NCBI RefSeq assembly: GCF_012641095.1
Contig: NZ_JAAVSC010000011.1
Location: 1-64,000 of the forward strand
Direction of reading: 5' to 3'
DNA from: Lactobacillus sp. HBUAS51381
Lineage (GTDB): Bacteria > Bacillota > Bacilli > Lactobacillales > Lactobacillaceae
DNA: 64,000 nt
Part shown: in pieces, positions 1-12,000 of the stretch
Layout of the letters: each line of letters opens with the position of its first letter
Numbering within the stretch: position 1 is the stretch's first letter
Notes under the pieces: generated by a model
The model's input: only the letters and a program-made list of their open reading frames with translations
Told to the model about the DNA's origin: nothing
Databases searched by the model: none
Position numbers and translations under genes: made by a program

Positions 1-38
1 CCTTTTTTATACACTTTTTTTACTCTACACAGTATACA

Positions 39-91
39 AAAATATCCGTTGCCAGTAATCAATTAAATTGATTACCAACAACAGATATTTT
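39..91. repeat. AT-rich near-perfect inverted repeat downstream of gyrA
   Basis: The arms AAAATATC, GTTG and GTAATCAATT pair with ATTGATTAC, CAAC and GATATTTT around an AA centre, with small internal loops. It lies just beyond the gyrA stop (minus strand) and could act as a terminator or transcript-end hairpin, although no strong T-run follows on the minus strand. Confidence 0.5.
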
Positions 92-134
92 AGAACCGGC
101 AATGACTAGTTTACTGAAATGATAACGTTACATC

Positions 135-2672
135 TTAAGCTTCTGGCGCATTGGAATCCGACGTTGCGGCCGTACTATCGGTAGCCGGTGTTTCATCAGG
201 TGTTGTGCCATCTGATGAGTCATCACTATCATCTTCCTTGTCAACCTTGGCCATCGTCGCCACGGCGGTATCGTCGCCCAAGCGAATCAGGTGAACCCCT
301 AAGGTTGCCCGACCCGTCTCGGAAACATCGCTACCGCTAAAGCGGATCATGACCCCTTTGTTGGTGACCAGCATGATATCCTCGTCGCCATCTAAGGTGG
401 TTAACCCCGCCAACGGCCCGTTCTTTGCGGTCACGTTGACGGTCTTGATGCCCTTACCGCCACGGCCCTTGATTGGGTACTCACTGGCCGGCGTCTGTTT
501 CCCATAACCCTTTTCGGAAATGACAAACACCCGACTGTCCGGCTGGAGAACGCTGGCGCCAATGACATAGTCACGATCCCGCAGACGAATCCCGCGAACC
601 CCGGTTGCCGAGCGGCCCATGGACCGAACGTCCTTGGCCGCAAAGCTCACGGCGTAACCTAAGTGGGTCCCGATGATCATGTTGGCATCGCCATTAATAA
701 TGTCGACATCAATCAGTTCATCGTCTTCCTTAAGGTTAATGGCCTTCAGCCCGTTACTCCGGATATTGGCAAATTCATCAACCGGCGTCCGTTTGACCGT
801 TCCTTGAACCGTGGTGAAGAAGAGATCCCGTTCGGCATTCTCTCCCGGATTAGCCACGTTGATCACGGCTTGCACGTGCTCGTTGTTGTTGATGCCCAAC
901 AGGTTAATGACCGGAATTCCCTTAGCCGTCCGCCCGTATTCAGGGATTTCATACCCCTTCATGCGGTAGACCTTCCCGGTGTTGGTAAAGAACAGCAACA
1001 TGTCGTGGGTTGACGTGGCCACTAAGTGTTCGATGAAGTCGTCTTCATGAACGCCCATGCCTTGAACCCCTTTACCGCCCCGGTTTTGCGCCTTAAATTC
1101 GGACGTTGGCAACCGCTTGATGTAGCCGTTGTGAGTCAAGGAAACCACGACGTCTTCTTCGGCAATGAGGTCTTCGTCTTCCAGACTCAACACCTCACCG
1201 ACCATTAATTCGGTCCGCCGCGCGTCACCGAACTTGTTCTGGATTTCCATCAATTCATCGTAGATAATGGCTTGTTGCCGTTCCTTGGAAGCCAAGATTT
1301 CCTTGTAATCCTTGATGTTTGCCATCACGTCGTTATATTCTTTTTCGACCTTCTCGCGCTCCAGACCGGTCAACCGAACCAACCGCATGTCCAAAATGGC
1401 TTGCGATTGCTTGTCTGACAAGCTGTAGCGGGTCATCAATTCATTTTTCGCCACTTCGGCGGTCTGAGACTGCCGAATGATGGTGATAATGGCATCGATG
1501 TGATCGAGGGCAATCCGCAACCCTTCCAGGATGTGGGCCCGCGCTTCGGCTTTCTTCAGTTCAAACTGCGTCCGCCGCCGGATAACTTCCAATTGGAAGT
1601 CCAGGTAGTATTGCAGAATGGCCTTTAAGCCCAGAACCTTCGGCGCGCCATTGACGATCGCCAACATGTTGATCCCAAACGAGGTCTGCATGAGCGTCAT
1701 CTTGTAGAGGTTATTTAAAATGACTTCGGCACTGGCATCCCGACGAACATCGATCACGATCCGCATCCCGGTCCGGTCGGTTTCATCGTTGACATCGGTA
1801 ATGCCCTCGATCCGCTTATCCCGTGCCAGTTCGGCGATCCGTTCGATCAGCTTAGCCTTGTTGACCATGTACGGAATTTCCGTGGCCACAATGCGTTGCT
1901 TGCCATTCTTCTCTTCTTCAATATCAACCTTCGCCCGTAAGGTAATCGTACCCTTCCCGGTCTCGTAAGCCCGGCGAATGGCCGCCTTACCCATGACGAT
2001 CCCCCCGGTTGGGAAGTCGGGGCCTGGTAAGACCTCCATCAACTCAGCCAGACTGGCATCCGGGTTCTTCATCAAAATGTGCAGGGCACTGATGACTTCC
2101 GTCAGGTTGTGCGGCGGAATGTTCGTTGCCATCCCCACGGCGATCCCGGAAGCCCCATTGACTAGCAGGTTCGGGAACCGTGATGGTAGCACGACGGGTT
2201 CGCGTTCGGACCCATCATAGTTATCTTGAAAATCGATCGTATCCTTGTTGATATCGCGTAGCATTTCCATCGCGATCTTACTCAACCGCGCTTCGGTATA
2301 CCGCATGGCAGCGGCCCCGTCACCATCGACGGACCCGAAGTTCCCGTGACCGTCGACTAACATGTAACGGTACGAGAAGTCTTGGGCCATCCGAACCATT
2401 GATTCGTACACGGCGGAATCCCCGTGCGGATGGTATTTCCCTAAGACATCCCCGACCATCCGGGCAGATTTCCGGAATGGCTTGTCGGGGGTAATCCCGA
2501 GTTCGTGCATATCATACAAAATCCGACGGTGGACGGGTTTCAACCCATCCCGCACGTCTGGTAACGCCCGTTGCACAATCACACTCATCGCGTAGTCCAA
2601 GAAGGATGTTCGCATGGTTTGTGAAAGGTCAACGTCGGTAATCCGACCTATATTGTAATCTTGATCAGCCAA
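135..2672 (-). CDS. gyrA: DNA gyrase subunit A
   Basis: This is the breakage-reunion subunit of DNA gyrase (A2B2), which introduces negative supercoils in the cytoplasm. The protein is 845 aa. The winged-helix/tower part carries the catalytic tyrosine in MRYTE (Tyr125). The quinolone region [10 protein letters not shown] has Ser86 and Glu90, the unmutated Gram-positive pattern. The C-terminal pinwheel has a GyrA box QNRGGKG at 529-535, and the protein ends in an acidic Asp/Ser/Thr tail. The start is TTG at 2672, chosen because GGAGGG sits 7 bases upstream and the protein begins like other GyrA. It lies 21 bp behind gyrB and is the last gene of the yaaA-recF-gyrB-gyrA run. Confidence 0.98.
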   Translation of the reverse strand: MADQDYNIGRITDVDLSQTMRTSFLDYAMSVIVQRALPDVRDGLKPVHRRILYDMHELGITPDKPFRKSARMVGDVLGKYHPHGDSAVYESMVRMAQDFSYRYMLVDGHGNFGSVDGDGAAAMRYTEARLSKIAMEMLRDINKDTIDFQDNYDGSEREPVVLPSRFPNLLVNGASGIAVGMATNIPPHNLTEVISALHILMKNPDASLAELMEVLPGPDFPTGGIVMGKAAIRRAYETGKGTITLRAKVDIEEEKNGKQRIVATEIPYMVNKAKLIERIAELARDKRIEGITDVNDETDRTGMRIVIDVRRDASAEVILNNLYKMTLMQTSFGINMLAIVNGAPKVLGLKAILQYYLDFQLEVIRRRTQFELKKAEARAHILEGLRIALDHIDAIITIIRQSQTAEVAKNELMTRYSLSDKQSQAILDMRLVRLTGLEREKVEKEYNDVMANIKDYKEILASKERQQAIIYDELMEIQNKFGDARRTELMVGEVLSLEDEDLIAEEDVVVSLTHNGYIKRLPTSEFKAQNRGGKGVQGMGVHEDDFIEHLVATSTHDMLLFFTNTGKVYRMKGYEIPEYGRTAKGIPVINLLGINNNEHVQAVINVANPGENAERDLFFTTVQGTVKRTPVDEFANIRSNGLKAINLKEDDELIDVDIINGDANMIIGTHLGYAVSFAAKDVRSMGRSATGVRGIRLRDRDYVIGASVLQPDSRVFVISEKGYGKQTPASEYPIKGRGGKGIKTVNVTAKNGPLAGLTTLDGDEDIMLVTNKGVMIRFSGSDVSETGRATLGVHLIRLGDDTAVATMAKVDKEDDSDDSSDGTTPDETPATDSTAATSDSNAPEA

Positions 2673-2693
2673 ATTTTTACCCTCCGTTCTTCA

Positions 2694-4640
2694 CTAAACA
2701 TCCAACTCGGCGAAGGTGGCATTATCCTCAATAAATTCCCGTCGAGGTGCAACCTTATCCCCCATCAACATGCTAAACACTTGGTCCGCATTGATGGCAT
2801 CATTAGCGTCGACCCGTAACAGACGCCGGTTCTCTGGCTTCATGGTCGTATCCCACAGTTGTTCGGCATCCATTTCACCAAGCCCCTTGTACCGTTGAAT
2901 CTGTGGCTTCGGTGCAGGTGGTAATTGGCCTAACAATTCCTTTAATTCGTCATCGGAATCCAGGTAACGCTGCATCTTGCCTTGGCGAACCCGGTACAAC
3001 GGTGGGCAAGCGATATACACGTAGCCGGCGTCCAACAATGGGCGCATGTAACGGTAAATCAACGTCAACAGCAGCGTCCGAATGTGGGCCCCGTCGACAT
3101 CGGCATCGGTCATGATGATCAGTTTGTGATAGTTGGCTTTGGACACATCAAAATCAGAGCCAAAACCAGTTCCCATCGCCGTAAACATCGACCGAATTTC
3201 TTCGTTCGCCAAGATCCGGTCCATTGAGGCCTTTTCGACGTTCAAAATCTTCCCCCGAATCGGTAGGATCGCCTGAGTCAACCGCGACCGGCCCTGTTTA
3301 GCAGACCCACCGGCGGAATCCCCTTCGACGATGAATAATTCGGAAATAGCGGGGTCCTTGGACGTGTTATCGGCCAATTTCCCAGGTAGGTTAGAGATTT
3401 CCAACCCACTCTTCTTCCGGGTAACTTCACGGGCCCGCTTAGCCGCAACCCGGGCCTTAGAGGCCAGCGTCCCCTTGTCCACAATCTTACGGGCAATGTC
3501 GGGATGTTCCATCAGGTAACGCATGAAGTGATCGGCAAACGTGTGATCCACGGCCGTCCGCGCATCGGAGTTCCCTAACTTGGTCTTGGTTTGACCTTCA
3601 AATTGGGGGTTCGGATGCTTCACCGAAACCACGGCCGTCATCCCTTCACGGACATCATCCCCGGTCAGGTTGGCTTCGTTATCCTTCATCAATTTGTTTT
3701 GCCGCGCGTAATCGTTCACAACCCGCGTCAACGCCCGTTTGAACCCTTCCTCGTGCGTCCCACCTTCATAGGTGTGAATGTTGTTGGTAAAGGTCAACAG
3801 GTTGTTGTGGTAGTCGTCCGTATATTGAAGGGCCACTTCCACGGTAATCCCGTTTTCTGCCCCTTCAACGTAAATTGGAGGTTCGAATAGCGTGGTCTTA
3901 TTTTCGTTTAAATAGTCAACGTAGTGCCGAATCCCACCTTCGTAGTGGAAATCCTCTTCCGTTGGTTTTTCTGGGCGTTCATCACGAATGGTGATCCGCA
4001 AGCCCTTGTTCAGGAAGGCCAGTTCACGAATCCGCGTCGTCAACGTCTTGATATCAAACGTCGTCGTTTCCCGGAAGATATCTGGATCTGGCAGGAAATG
4101 GACGATCGTGCCGTGACGATCGGGGTCCAAGCCCTCTTCCATCACGTACATGGGCTTATCGACATGCCCCCGTTTAAAGGTGATGCCGTAGCGCTTGCCG
4201 CCCCGAATGACTTGGACTTCCAGATGCGTGGACAACGCGTTAACCACGGACGCCCCGACACCATGGAGACCACCAGAAACCTTGTATCCGCCACCGCCGA
4301 ACTTACCGCCGGCGTGTAGGATGGTGTAAACCGTTTCTAGGGCAGGCTTCCCCGTCTTCTTCTGGATATCGACTGGAATTCCCCGGCCGTTATCACTGAC
4401 GGTAATACTGTTGTCCTTTTCAACCGTGACGTGAATGGAATCCGCAAAGCCTGCCAAGGCTTCATCAATTCCGTTATCCACAATTTCCCAAACCAGGTGA
4501 TGGAGACCTTGGGCACTCGTTGAACCAATGTACATCCCAGGCCGCTTCCGGACCGCTTCCAGGCCTTCTAGAACCTGGATTTGGCTGGCATCGTATTCTC
4601 TGGCTTGTTCCGCCTTAGTTTCGTGTTCTTTATCAGCCAC
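2694..4640 (-). CDS. gyrB: DNA gyrase subunit B
   Basis: This is the ATPase subunit of gyrase. The protein is 648 aa. The GHKL ATPase has [10 protein letters not shown] near 52-61, NGRGIPV near 84-90 and [12 protein letters not shown] near 124-135. The TOPRIM domain has EGDSAGG at 439-445 and DADVDGAHI, and the C-terminal [13 protein letters not shown] motif is present. The start is GTG at 4640. Its ribosome site AAAGGAGG lies inside the last codons of recF, whose stop is 3 bp upstream, so translation of the two genes is probably coupled. Length and motifs are typical, with nothing missing. Confidence 0.98.
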   Translation of the reverse strand: MADKEHETKAEQAREYDASQIQVLEGLEAVRKRPGMYIGSTSAQGLHHLVWEIVDNGIDEALAGFADSIHVTVEKDNSITVSDNGRGIPVDIQKKTGKPALETVYTILHAGGKFGGGGYKVSGGLHGVGASVVNALSTHLEVQVIRGGKRYGITFKRGHVDKPMYVMEEGLDPDRHGTIVHFLPDPDIFRETTTFDIKTLTTRIRELAFLNKGLRITIRDERPEKPTEEDFHYEGGIRHYVDYLNENKTTLFEPPIYVEGAENGITVEVALQYTDDYHNNLLTFTNNIHTYEGGTHEEGFKRALTRVVNDYARQNKLMKDNEANLTGDDVREGMTAVVSVKHPNPQFEGQTKTKLGNSDARTAVDHTFADHFMRYLMEHPDIARKIVDKGTLASKARVAAKRAREVTRKKSGLEISNLPGKLADNTSKDPAISELFIVEGDSAGGSAKQGRSRLTQAILPIRGKILNVEKASMDRILANEEIRSMFTAMGTGFGSDFDVSKANYHKLIIMTDADVDGAHIRTLLLTLIYRYMRPLLDAGYVYIACPPLYRVRQGKMQRYLDSDDELKELLGQLPPAPKPQIQRYKGLGEMDAEQLWDTTMKPENRRLLRVDANDAINADQVFSMLMGDKVAPRREFIEDNATFAELDV

Positions 4641-4643
4641 TGA

Positions 4644-5798
4644 TTAATCCTCCTTTGTTGCCGGATCGCCACTTGGGGCCGATCCATCGGCCACCACAGT
4701 CCCATTGTCCACGTGAAAAATGGTCGGGTCCTTGATCAGCTGGCGGGTGATTCCGCTCAAGCTGGTGGTGGTAATAAACGTCTGTACTTTATCCTGAATA
4801 GCCTTCAGCAGGTGCGTCTGCCGGGCATCATCTAGTTCTGAAAGCACGTCATCGAGCAATAAAACTGGGTATTCCCCAGTCTCTTCTTTCATCAGGTCAA
4901 TCTCGGCGAGCTTCACACTCAGTGCCGTTGTCCGTTGCTGTCCTTGAGACCCAAACGTCTGCACGTTCTTGCCGTTGACGCGAAAATGTAGATCATCGCG
5001 GTGTGGACCAACCAACGTGGTACCCCGGTATAATTCCTTAGCCTGATGTTCCTGATAAAGCTGAGTTAACGCCGCACAAATCGACTCCGGGTTCGTCAAT
5101 TGATCCTCGGGAACCTGGGTCGCGTAGTGAAACGTCAATTCTTCCTTCTGCTGTGAGATCTCGGCATGAATCGCCTGTGCCCAGTGCTCCAGCTTATGTA
5201 ACATCCGCAGCCGCTGGGCAATGATCTCCGCGCCATACGCGGCCAGTTGGTCGGATAAGACCGACAAAAACAACAGGTCACGATTTTGTTTATGCTGTAA
5301 ATCCTTGAGGTACCGATTTCGCTGCTTCAATAACGTCCGGTACTGACTCAAGTTGTACAGGTAACGGGGATTCATCTGGCCAAACTCCATGTCCATAAAG
5401 CGCCGCCGAACGGTCGGAGCTCCTTTGACAATGGCGAGATCTTCTGGTGCAAACAAAATCACGTTGAGCTGACCGACATATTGTGACAGTCGGGCCTGCT
5501 CAAGGTGATTCACTTTGGCGCGCTTACCCTGACGCGAGAACGTTAATTCCAAGGGTACCGTCCCAGCTGCCTTGACCACCCGGCCACTGACCTTCGCCGT
5601 TTTGGCCTGCCAGTTTACGAGATCGTGATCATTTGCGGTACGGTGACTGCGCGTCAACGCAAGCACGTAGATTGCCTCTAATAGATTGGTCTTGCCCTGC
5701 GCATTTTCTCCCAATAAAACGTTAATCCCGGGTCCTAACTCGAGACTGGCACTGGGATAATTCCGAAAATGCTGCAGCCGCAACTCTTGCAAATACAT
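4644..5798 (-). CDS. recF: DNA replication and repair protein RecF
   Basis: RecF is an SMC/ABC-like ATPase that, with RecO and RecR, loads RecA at single-strand gaps. The protein is 384 aa, slightly longer than the usual 360-375 because of a hydrophilic C-terminal tail. Walker A is GENAQGKTN near residues 31-39, the ABC signature region is FGSQGQQRT, and Walker B is [13 protein letters not shown]. The ATG overlaps the yaaA stop in TAATG, so translation is coupled to yaaA, and its own 3' end carries the gyrB ribosome site. The yaaA-recF-gyrB-gyrA order is the usual one near oriC in Firmicutes. Confidence 0.97.
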   Translation of the reverse strand: MYLQELRLQHFRNYPSASLELGPGINVLLGENAQGKTNLLEAIYVLALTRSHRTANDHDLVNWQAKTAKVSGRVVKAAGTVPLELTFSRQGKRAKVNHLEQARLSQYVGQLNVILFAPEDLAIVKGAPTVRRRFMDMEFGQMNPRYLYNLSQYRTLLKQRNRYLKDLQHKQNRDLLFLSVLSDQLAAYGAEIIAQRLRMLHKLEHWAQAIHAEISQQKEELTFHYATQVPEDQLTNPESICAALTQLYQEHQAKELYRGTTLVGPHRDDLHFRVNGKNVQTFGSQGQQRTTALSVKLAEIDLMKEETGEYPVLLLDDVLSELDDARQTHLLKAIQDKVQTFITTTSLSGITRQLIKDPTIFHVDNGTVVADGSAPSGDPATKED

Positions 5799-6025
5799 TA
5801 TTCACCCTGCTTTGAGCGTATAAAAAATAATCCTGTATCAGGTACTTCCACCGTATCACCAGGATACAGCTTGCGGCCCCGCCGGTTGTCCGGCTCGTCG
5901 TTGATATTAACGGTGTTTTCCCGTAAATACCACTTGGCTTGACCGCCAGTACTGATAATGGATTCTTCCTTGAGTAACTGGCCTAAAGTAATGTAGGGCG
6001 TCTCAATGAAAACTTCTTTTTTCAC
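5798..6025 (-). CDS. yaaA: S4-domain RNA-binding protein YaaA
   Basis: A small S4-like RNA-binding protein, 75 aa, in its conserved position between dnaN and recF. The S4 core is seen as [20 protein letters not shown] followed by [25 protein letters not shown] (written in two parts here). Its likely role is binding of structured rRNA; the exact function is not established. The start is GTG at 6025, with AAGGGG 7 bases upstream. It is the first gene of the recF-gyrBA transcript, with a TATAAT promoter at 6055-6083. Confidence 0.93.
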   Translation of the reverse strand: MKKEVFIETPYITLGQLLKEESIISTGGQAKWYLRENTVNINDEPDNRRGRKLYPGDTVEVPDTGLFFIRSKQGE

Positions 6026-6054
6026 AATTTCACCCCTTAATTTTATTCTCTTCT

Positions 6055-6083
6055 ATTATACCGCTTTTGGGCGAAAAGTACAG
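6055..6083 (-). promoter_or_regulatory. Promoter of yaaA-recF-gyrB-gyrA
   Basis: On the minus strand a perfect TATAAT (plus-strand 6055-6060) lies 17 bp from a weak -35 CTGTAC (6078-6083), about 30 bp before the yaaA GTG. The dnaN terminator upstream supports an independent start here. Confidence 0.6.
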
Positions 6084-9000
6084 TTTAACTGCTTGATTTT
6101 TGCGTTCTCAGGCAATCTGAGGCTTTCTTGATATTTTTGGGTAAAAGTCGGTAAATCTGCTCTAATCTAAAAATAGCGGCCTTATATCGATTTTTTTGTT
6201 TTTTCAACCTTTTTTTCAGTCATTTTTGAAACGTCATGAAAATCACTAAAAATATGCGCACGCAATTAGCTGATTTCACGTGAAAAATGGGTTGTTCTAG
6301 GGACTATTTTCAAGAAAGCGCGATTTTAGCCGAAATGGTCTTGCGCGATTAAGCGAATTTGGGAGATTACTGCGCCGTTTGGGGCGGTTATTTTTTGATC
6401 GTCACTTGGCCGAAACGTGCGGAACCGGGTAGATCCCTGCGCTTAACCTCATTAAGCCCAAAATCTAAATCCGGGATTGGCTCGCTGCCATTACTTAAAT
6501 TCGTTCTTTGATTTTATCTAGCCGAAACGTGCGGAACCAGGCAGATCCCTGCGCTTAACCCCATTAAGCCCAAAATCTAAATCCGGGATTTTTGACTTAA
6601 TGACGTTAATGCTCAGGATCTAAGCGCCTGGTTCCGCACTCTTTAACCAAAAAAACGCCACCTCATTTCTGAGGTGACGCTGTGTTAGTTTACTTTAGAA
6701 CGTCCGAACTGGTGTAATCAGTTGGATGAAGTTGCTGGTGTCTTCCGTTGGGACCAACGTAAATGGTCGCAAGGCGGACGTGAAGGCCACGCGGATCGTG
6801 GTTTGACCAAACGACCGGAGCGCATCCTTCATGTAATCTGGGTTGAAGGAAATCTCGAGGTCATCCCCCGTGAGTTCCTTCGGTGCCAAGTCTTCTTCGA
6901 CATTCCCAACATCCGGGGAATTACTGAAGATCGTGACCTGATTGTCGGCTGGCGTCAAGGTCAGCTTAACCACGTTGTTCCGCGATTCGTGGGACAACAG
7001 CGATGCCCGCTCCACGGCTGCCAACAATTCTGGCGCTTCGAATTCTACCGTCGTTGAGGCTTCCTTAGGAATCAACCGCGACGTATCCGGGTAGTTTCCT
7101 TCGAGTAGCCGGGAATAAAACGAGGTGTCACCCAATAAGAACAACACTTGGTTTTCGGAGAATTGCATCTTCACGTCGCTGTCGTCATCGCCGATCATCC
7201 GGGACAATTCGGTCAGACTCTTCCCCGGAATAATGACATCAAACGCTGCGTCGGTTGGCGTTGGCAATTCAATCTGCCGTTGAGACAACCGGTGACTGTC
7301 CGTGGCAACCGCCAGGAATTGATTGTCGGCCAAGACGAAATGCACCCCGGTTAGGATGGGCCGACTTTCCTGATTGGACACGGCAATGACCGTTTGACTA
7401 ATCAGTTCCTTGAAGACGGCGCCGGACAAGACCATGGAATCGCCGGCATCGACCTCTGGTAAATGCGGATAGTTATTGGCATCTTGGCCGTTGATGTTAA
7501 AGGCCGCCGATCCTGACGTGATCTCCGTTTGGAACCCATCCTTAACCGTGACGGTCATGGTTTGTTCGGGCAAGCGCTTGACGATTTCGCTGAAGAAACG
7601 GGCCGTTAGGACAATGGCGCCGGGTTCATCAATGGTTAACCCAATGTCAGGGTCGTCTGCACGAATGAGTGATTCAATCGAAATGTCGGCGTTAGACCCG
7701 GTGAGTAAGAGGCCCGCATCACTGGCAACGATCTTGATCCCGGTCAAAATGGGAATTGTAGTCTTAGATGAAATGGCGCGAGACACATTGTTGAGCTCCT
7801 TAACGAAGGCCGCCCGGTTAATGGAAAATTTCATAAGTTGAGACACTCCTTTTTAGTGGTGCGTAGTTTACTTAATTAAAAGAGAAAAACAGTAGCCGTA
7901 GTAGAGCGGTGTATTCTGTGGATAACTTTGAAGAACCGCTTGTGTTACTAGGTTTTCCACTTGTGGATAACTTGTGGAAAACTTTAGGCCTTTTCAGTTT
8001 TTATCCACACGCTCTGTTCGCGATACCTCTATCATACCGCAAGTGGTCACTAAAAAACCGTCACGAGTCTGCTAACTTGGGTGCCGACTCGGACGGTTTC
8101 ATCCTAGCGCCGTAATTCGTCTTTTAAATTATCAATGTCTTTTTGAAGCTCGGCATCCGTCTTGAGTGAATCTTGGATCTTGTCGTACGCGTGGATGACC
8201 GTGGTGTGATCCTTACCGCCAAACTCGTTACCGATTCGGGGCAGCGAGGCTTCCGTTAATTCTCGCGACAGGTACATGGCAATCTGTCGGGGCATGACAA
8301 TCGCTTGCTTGCGTTTCTTCCCCTTGAGATCCTTGAGGGAGACGTGGAAGTAATTGGCCACGCGATCCTGAATGACGGGAATCGTCACGGCATCGGTAGC
8401 GTTAGCCAAGTTCAAACTCTTCAAGGCTTCGGCCGCCAGATCGGTGGTAATCGGTTGATGCATCAACTGATGGTAGGCTTGAACCCGCGCCAAGGCGCCC
8501 TCTAACTCGCGCACGTTGGAGTCAATCTGACCCGCGATGTAGCTGAGTGTGTCGTCGGGGATGTCAATCTGGTCGGCATCGGCCTTGTTCCGTAAGATGG
8601 CAATCCGCGTTTCCAAATCTGGTGGCGTAATATCTACGGATAACCCCCAGGCAAACCGCGAAACTAAGCGGTCTTGGAGCTTGGGAATCTCGTTGGGTAA
8701 GCGATCAGAAGTTAACACAATCTGCTTCTCATCGTCGTAAAGTGCATTAAATGTATGGAAGAACTCTTCTTGGGTTCCTTCCTTATTAGCGAAGAACTGA
8801 ATATCATCGACCAGTAGCAGATCAACGTTACGGTACTCCTGTCTGAACTGCTCCTGCGTCCGGGTTTGAATCGCATTAATAAAGTCATTCGTGAAGGCTT
8901 CGCTCGTGACATATTTAACCTTGGTGTCTGGCCGATCTTCAAGCATTTTGTTGCCGATCGCGTGCATCAAGTGGGTCTTACCAAGGCCCACGCCACCGTA

Positions 9001-12000
9001 GAAGAACAACGGATTGTACATCACGCCGGGTTCTTCGGAGACCACCAAGGCCGCTGCATGGGCCATTTGGTTGCCTTTTCCGATGACAAATGTGTCAAAA
9101 GTGTAGCGGGAATTCAAAGCCGTTTCCTTCATAAAAGTGGGCGTCGGTTCAGCGGTCTCGGTGGCCGTCGCTGATGTGGCGGTCTTAGCCTTACGCGTCG
9201 CCTGTTGCTGGCGTTCACTTTCGATGATTAAAACGGGTTGAATATCTTCGTGAGCGGCTTGGTATGCGTATTCTACCAATTGCTGGTCCAGATGTTGATG
9301 GGTCCAGTAATCACGATGCAGGGGTGACGGAAGTTCCAACGTCAATTGACTGCCCTCTAAGGCAATCGGCTTGGCCGTTTCGATCCAAGTCGTGTAGGTC
9401 GTTGGTGTGTTATTTTCTTTAAATAACGCCTTGATATCAGTCCATAAAGTTGACATATCTGGCACTGATGAATCCCCCTATTATTTTTTAAAGTGTCATT
9501 TTCCAAATGGGCGCACGAGGCCCAAACGAAAACGTAAGTCCAGTGTAGCATGAAGAAAAAAAGTTTTCCACAGGGCATTTGAGACTGTGGAAAATTGTTT
9601 CACAGGAAGTGAATTGAGTTATCCACAGGCAAGTCAAAAGCTGTGGATAGTTTTGGCTGGCTTGAGTTATACACAGAGGACACAGTGCTATAAAAAGCAT
9701 AGCGACAAGTGTTTCACAAGTTATCCACAGAATTCACTGAACCTAATATTTAGAAATAAACAGGCTGTGGAACAGTGGATAACCTGGTGGGAAAGTCCGG
9801 AAAAACTTTTTTTAAAATCGAGAGTTATCCACAGCCTAAGTGCATGAAACAAATTTCGCCGGGGACAACTTTTTCTTGGAAATTCAAAGTTCCTATTTCC
9901 ATTCTGCGGAATTTATGCTAATATGTTCAGGAAATGCATTTAGTATTTGTCTGGCTTCACCAGATAAAAAATAGTCATAGTTAAGAGAGGAGATTTTACG
10001 ATGAAGCGCACTTTCCAACCAAAGAAACGTCACCGTTCACGTGTCCACGGCTTCCGCAAGCGTATGAGCACTAGCAATGGCCGTCAAGTATTAGCACGTC
10101 GCCGTCAAAAGGGACGTAAAGTATTGTCTGCATAGGCCGCTGATGGTTCAGTGGTCTTTTTATTTTATCTGCGAGTTGACTGGAACTCTAATCGCTCGCG
10201 GACTGTTCAATAAATCGTTGAGAATTTTGGAGATGCACCATGCGAAAATCTTACCGCATTAAGAAAGAAGCGGAATTTCAGCAGGTCTTTGAAACCAGAA
10301 ATTCAGTCGCTAACCGGCAATTTGTGGTGTATTCAATGGAAAAACCTGATCAATTACATTTTCGAGTTGGCATTTCGGTCGGCAAAAAGATTGGTAACGC
10401 GGTCCACCGTAACTGGGTGAAGCGCCGGATTCGGCAGAGTCTACTCGAGCTAAAGCCGCATCTTAAGCAAGATGTGGACTTTCTCGTGATTGCTCGGCCC
10501 CGGGCAGACGGCATTTCCATGACCGATGCGAAGAGCAGCCTGATTCATGTTTTGAAGCTGGCAAAACTGCTAGATTCCAACTATAGCGAGGAATAAAAGT
10601 GAAAAAGTACAAACGTACCCTACTTATGCTAGGTATTGTGAGCTTGGTCTTTATCCTTTCCGCTTGTAGCAACGCGCCAATTACGGATAAGAGTACCGGG
10701 ATTTGGGACGGCTGGATCGTTCTGAACTTCTCCCGGGCCATTATCGGGTTGGCCCACATGTTCGGCGGAAGCTACGGTGTCGGGATTATCATCTTCACCA
10801 TCATTGTGCGGATTATCTTACTGCCACTGATGATCTTCCAGACCCGCAGCATGCGGAAGACGCAAGACCTGCAGCCACAATTAAAGGCTTTACAAAAGAA
10901 GTACTCCTCAAAAGATCGCGAAACGATGCAAAAAATGCAGGCCGAACAGCAAAAGCTGTATTCGGAAGCGGGGGTTCACCCCATGTTGGGTTGCCTACCT
11001 GCAGTGGTTCAGTTGCCAATCATCTGGGCCTTGTATCAAGCCATCTGGCGGACGGCCGTGTTACGGTCCGGTAGTTTCTTGTGGCTCCAATTAGGTCACA
11101 AGGACCCGTACTTCATCCTACCAATCTTGGCCGCTGTCGCCACGATGATTAGTTCGTGGTTAAGCACCAAGTCGATGCCAGAATCGAACTCGATGAGCAC
11201 CATGATGGTTGTCGGGATGCCCGTGGTGGTCTTCTTCACGGCCCTGAACGTGCCATCGTCTCTGTCCTTATACTGGACGATCTCATACGTGTTCCAAGTG
11301 GGTCAAACCTTGTTGATTCAAAATCCGTGGAAGATCCAAGCGGAACGCGATGCCAAGGACAAGGAAAAGAAAGATCACGATCGGGCGGTTCAAAAGGCCA
11401 TCCGGCGTGCAAAGCAAAGCAAACGCAAGTAACAGAACGCTTAAATGCATTTTATCGATCCGCAGCCGAGGTGGTTGCGGGTCTTTTTTGTATAAGAGCG
11501 TGTAGCAAGCTGCCTAGATTCTGAGCATTAGGGAAATAAGACGTTTCTGTTCGGCTGTGCCGGACAGGAGCGGCTTATTTGTCTAAGCGGAGGAATCTGG
11601 CTTGCGAAACGCGTTTCGGAGGCCGCAAATCTCCGAAGTCTAATGGCGAGAGCAAATCCAACGCTCCAAGCTAACCTAGTCACTAACAACTGTGCCGGAT
11701 AGGAGTCACTTAGCTTTTAGCTTTCTAAGCGCAGGGACCTGCCGGGGCGAACGCGTTTCGGAGGCCGCAAGTCTCCAAAGTCTAACGGCGGGAGCAAAAT
11801 TAGCGCGCTAAACTAAAGCTACCAACAACCAATTCCCTTGACCCAATGAGTTTTATGTTATGCAGCATCACCTCCTAAAGGCCGCCCTATACTTACTACT
11901 AATGTTATTTTAACGGGATTAGTTGCGCGCTTTCCAAGAGCTTAGTCAATCCTTAAGTATTGCGGTCTACCGCGCATGTTTTTTTCGGCGGAGGCCTCAA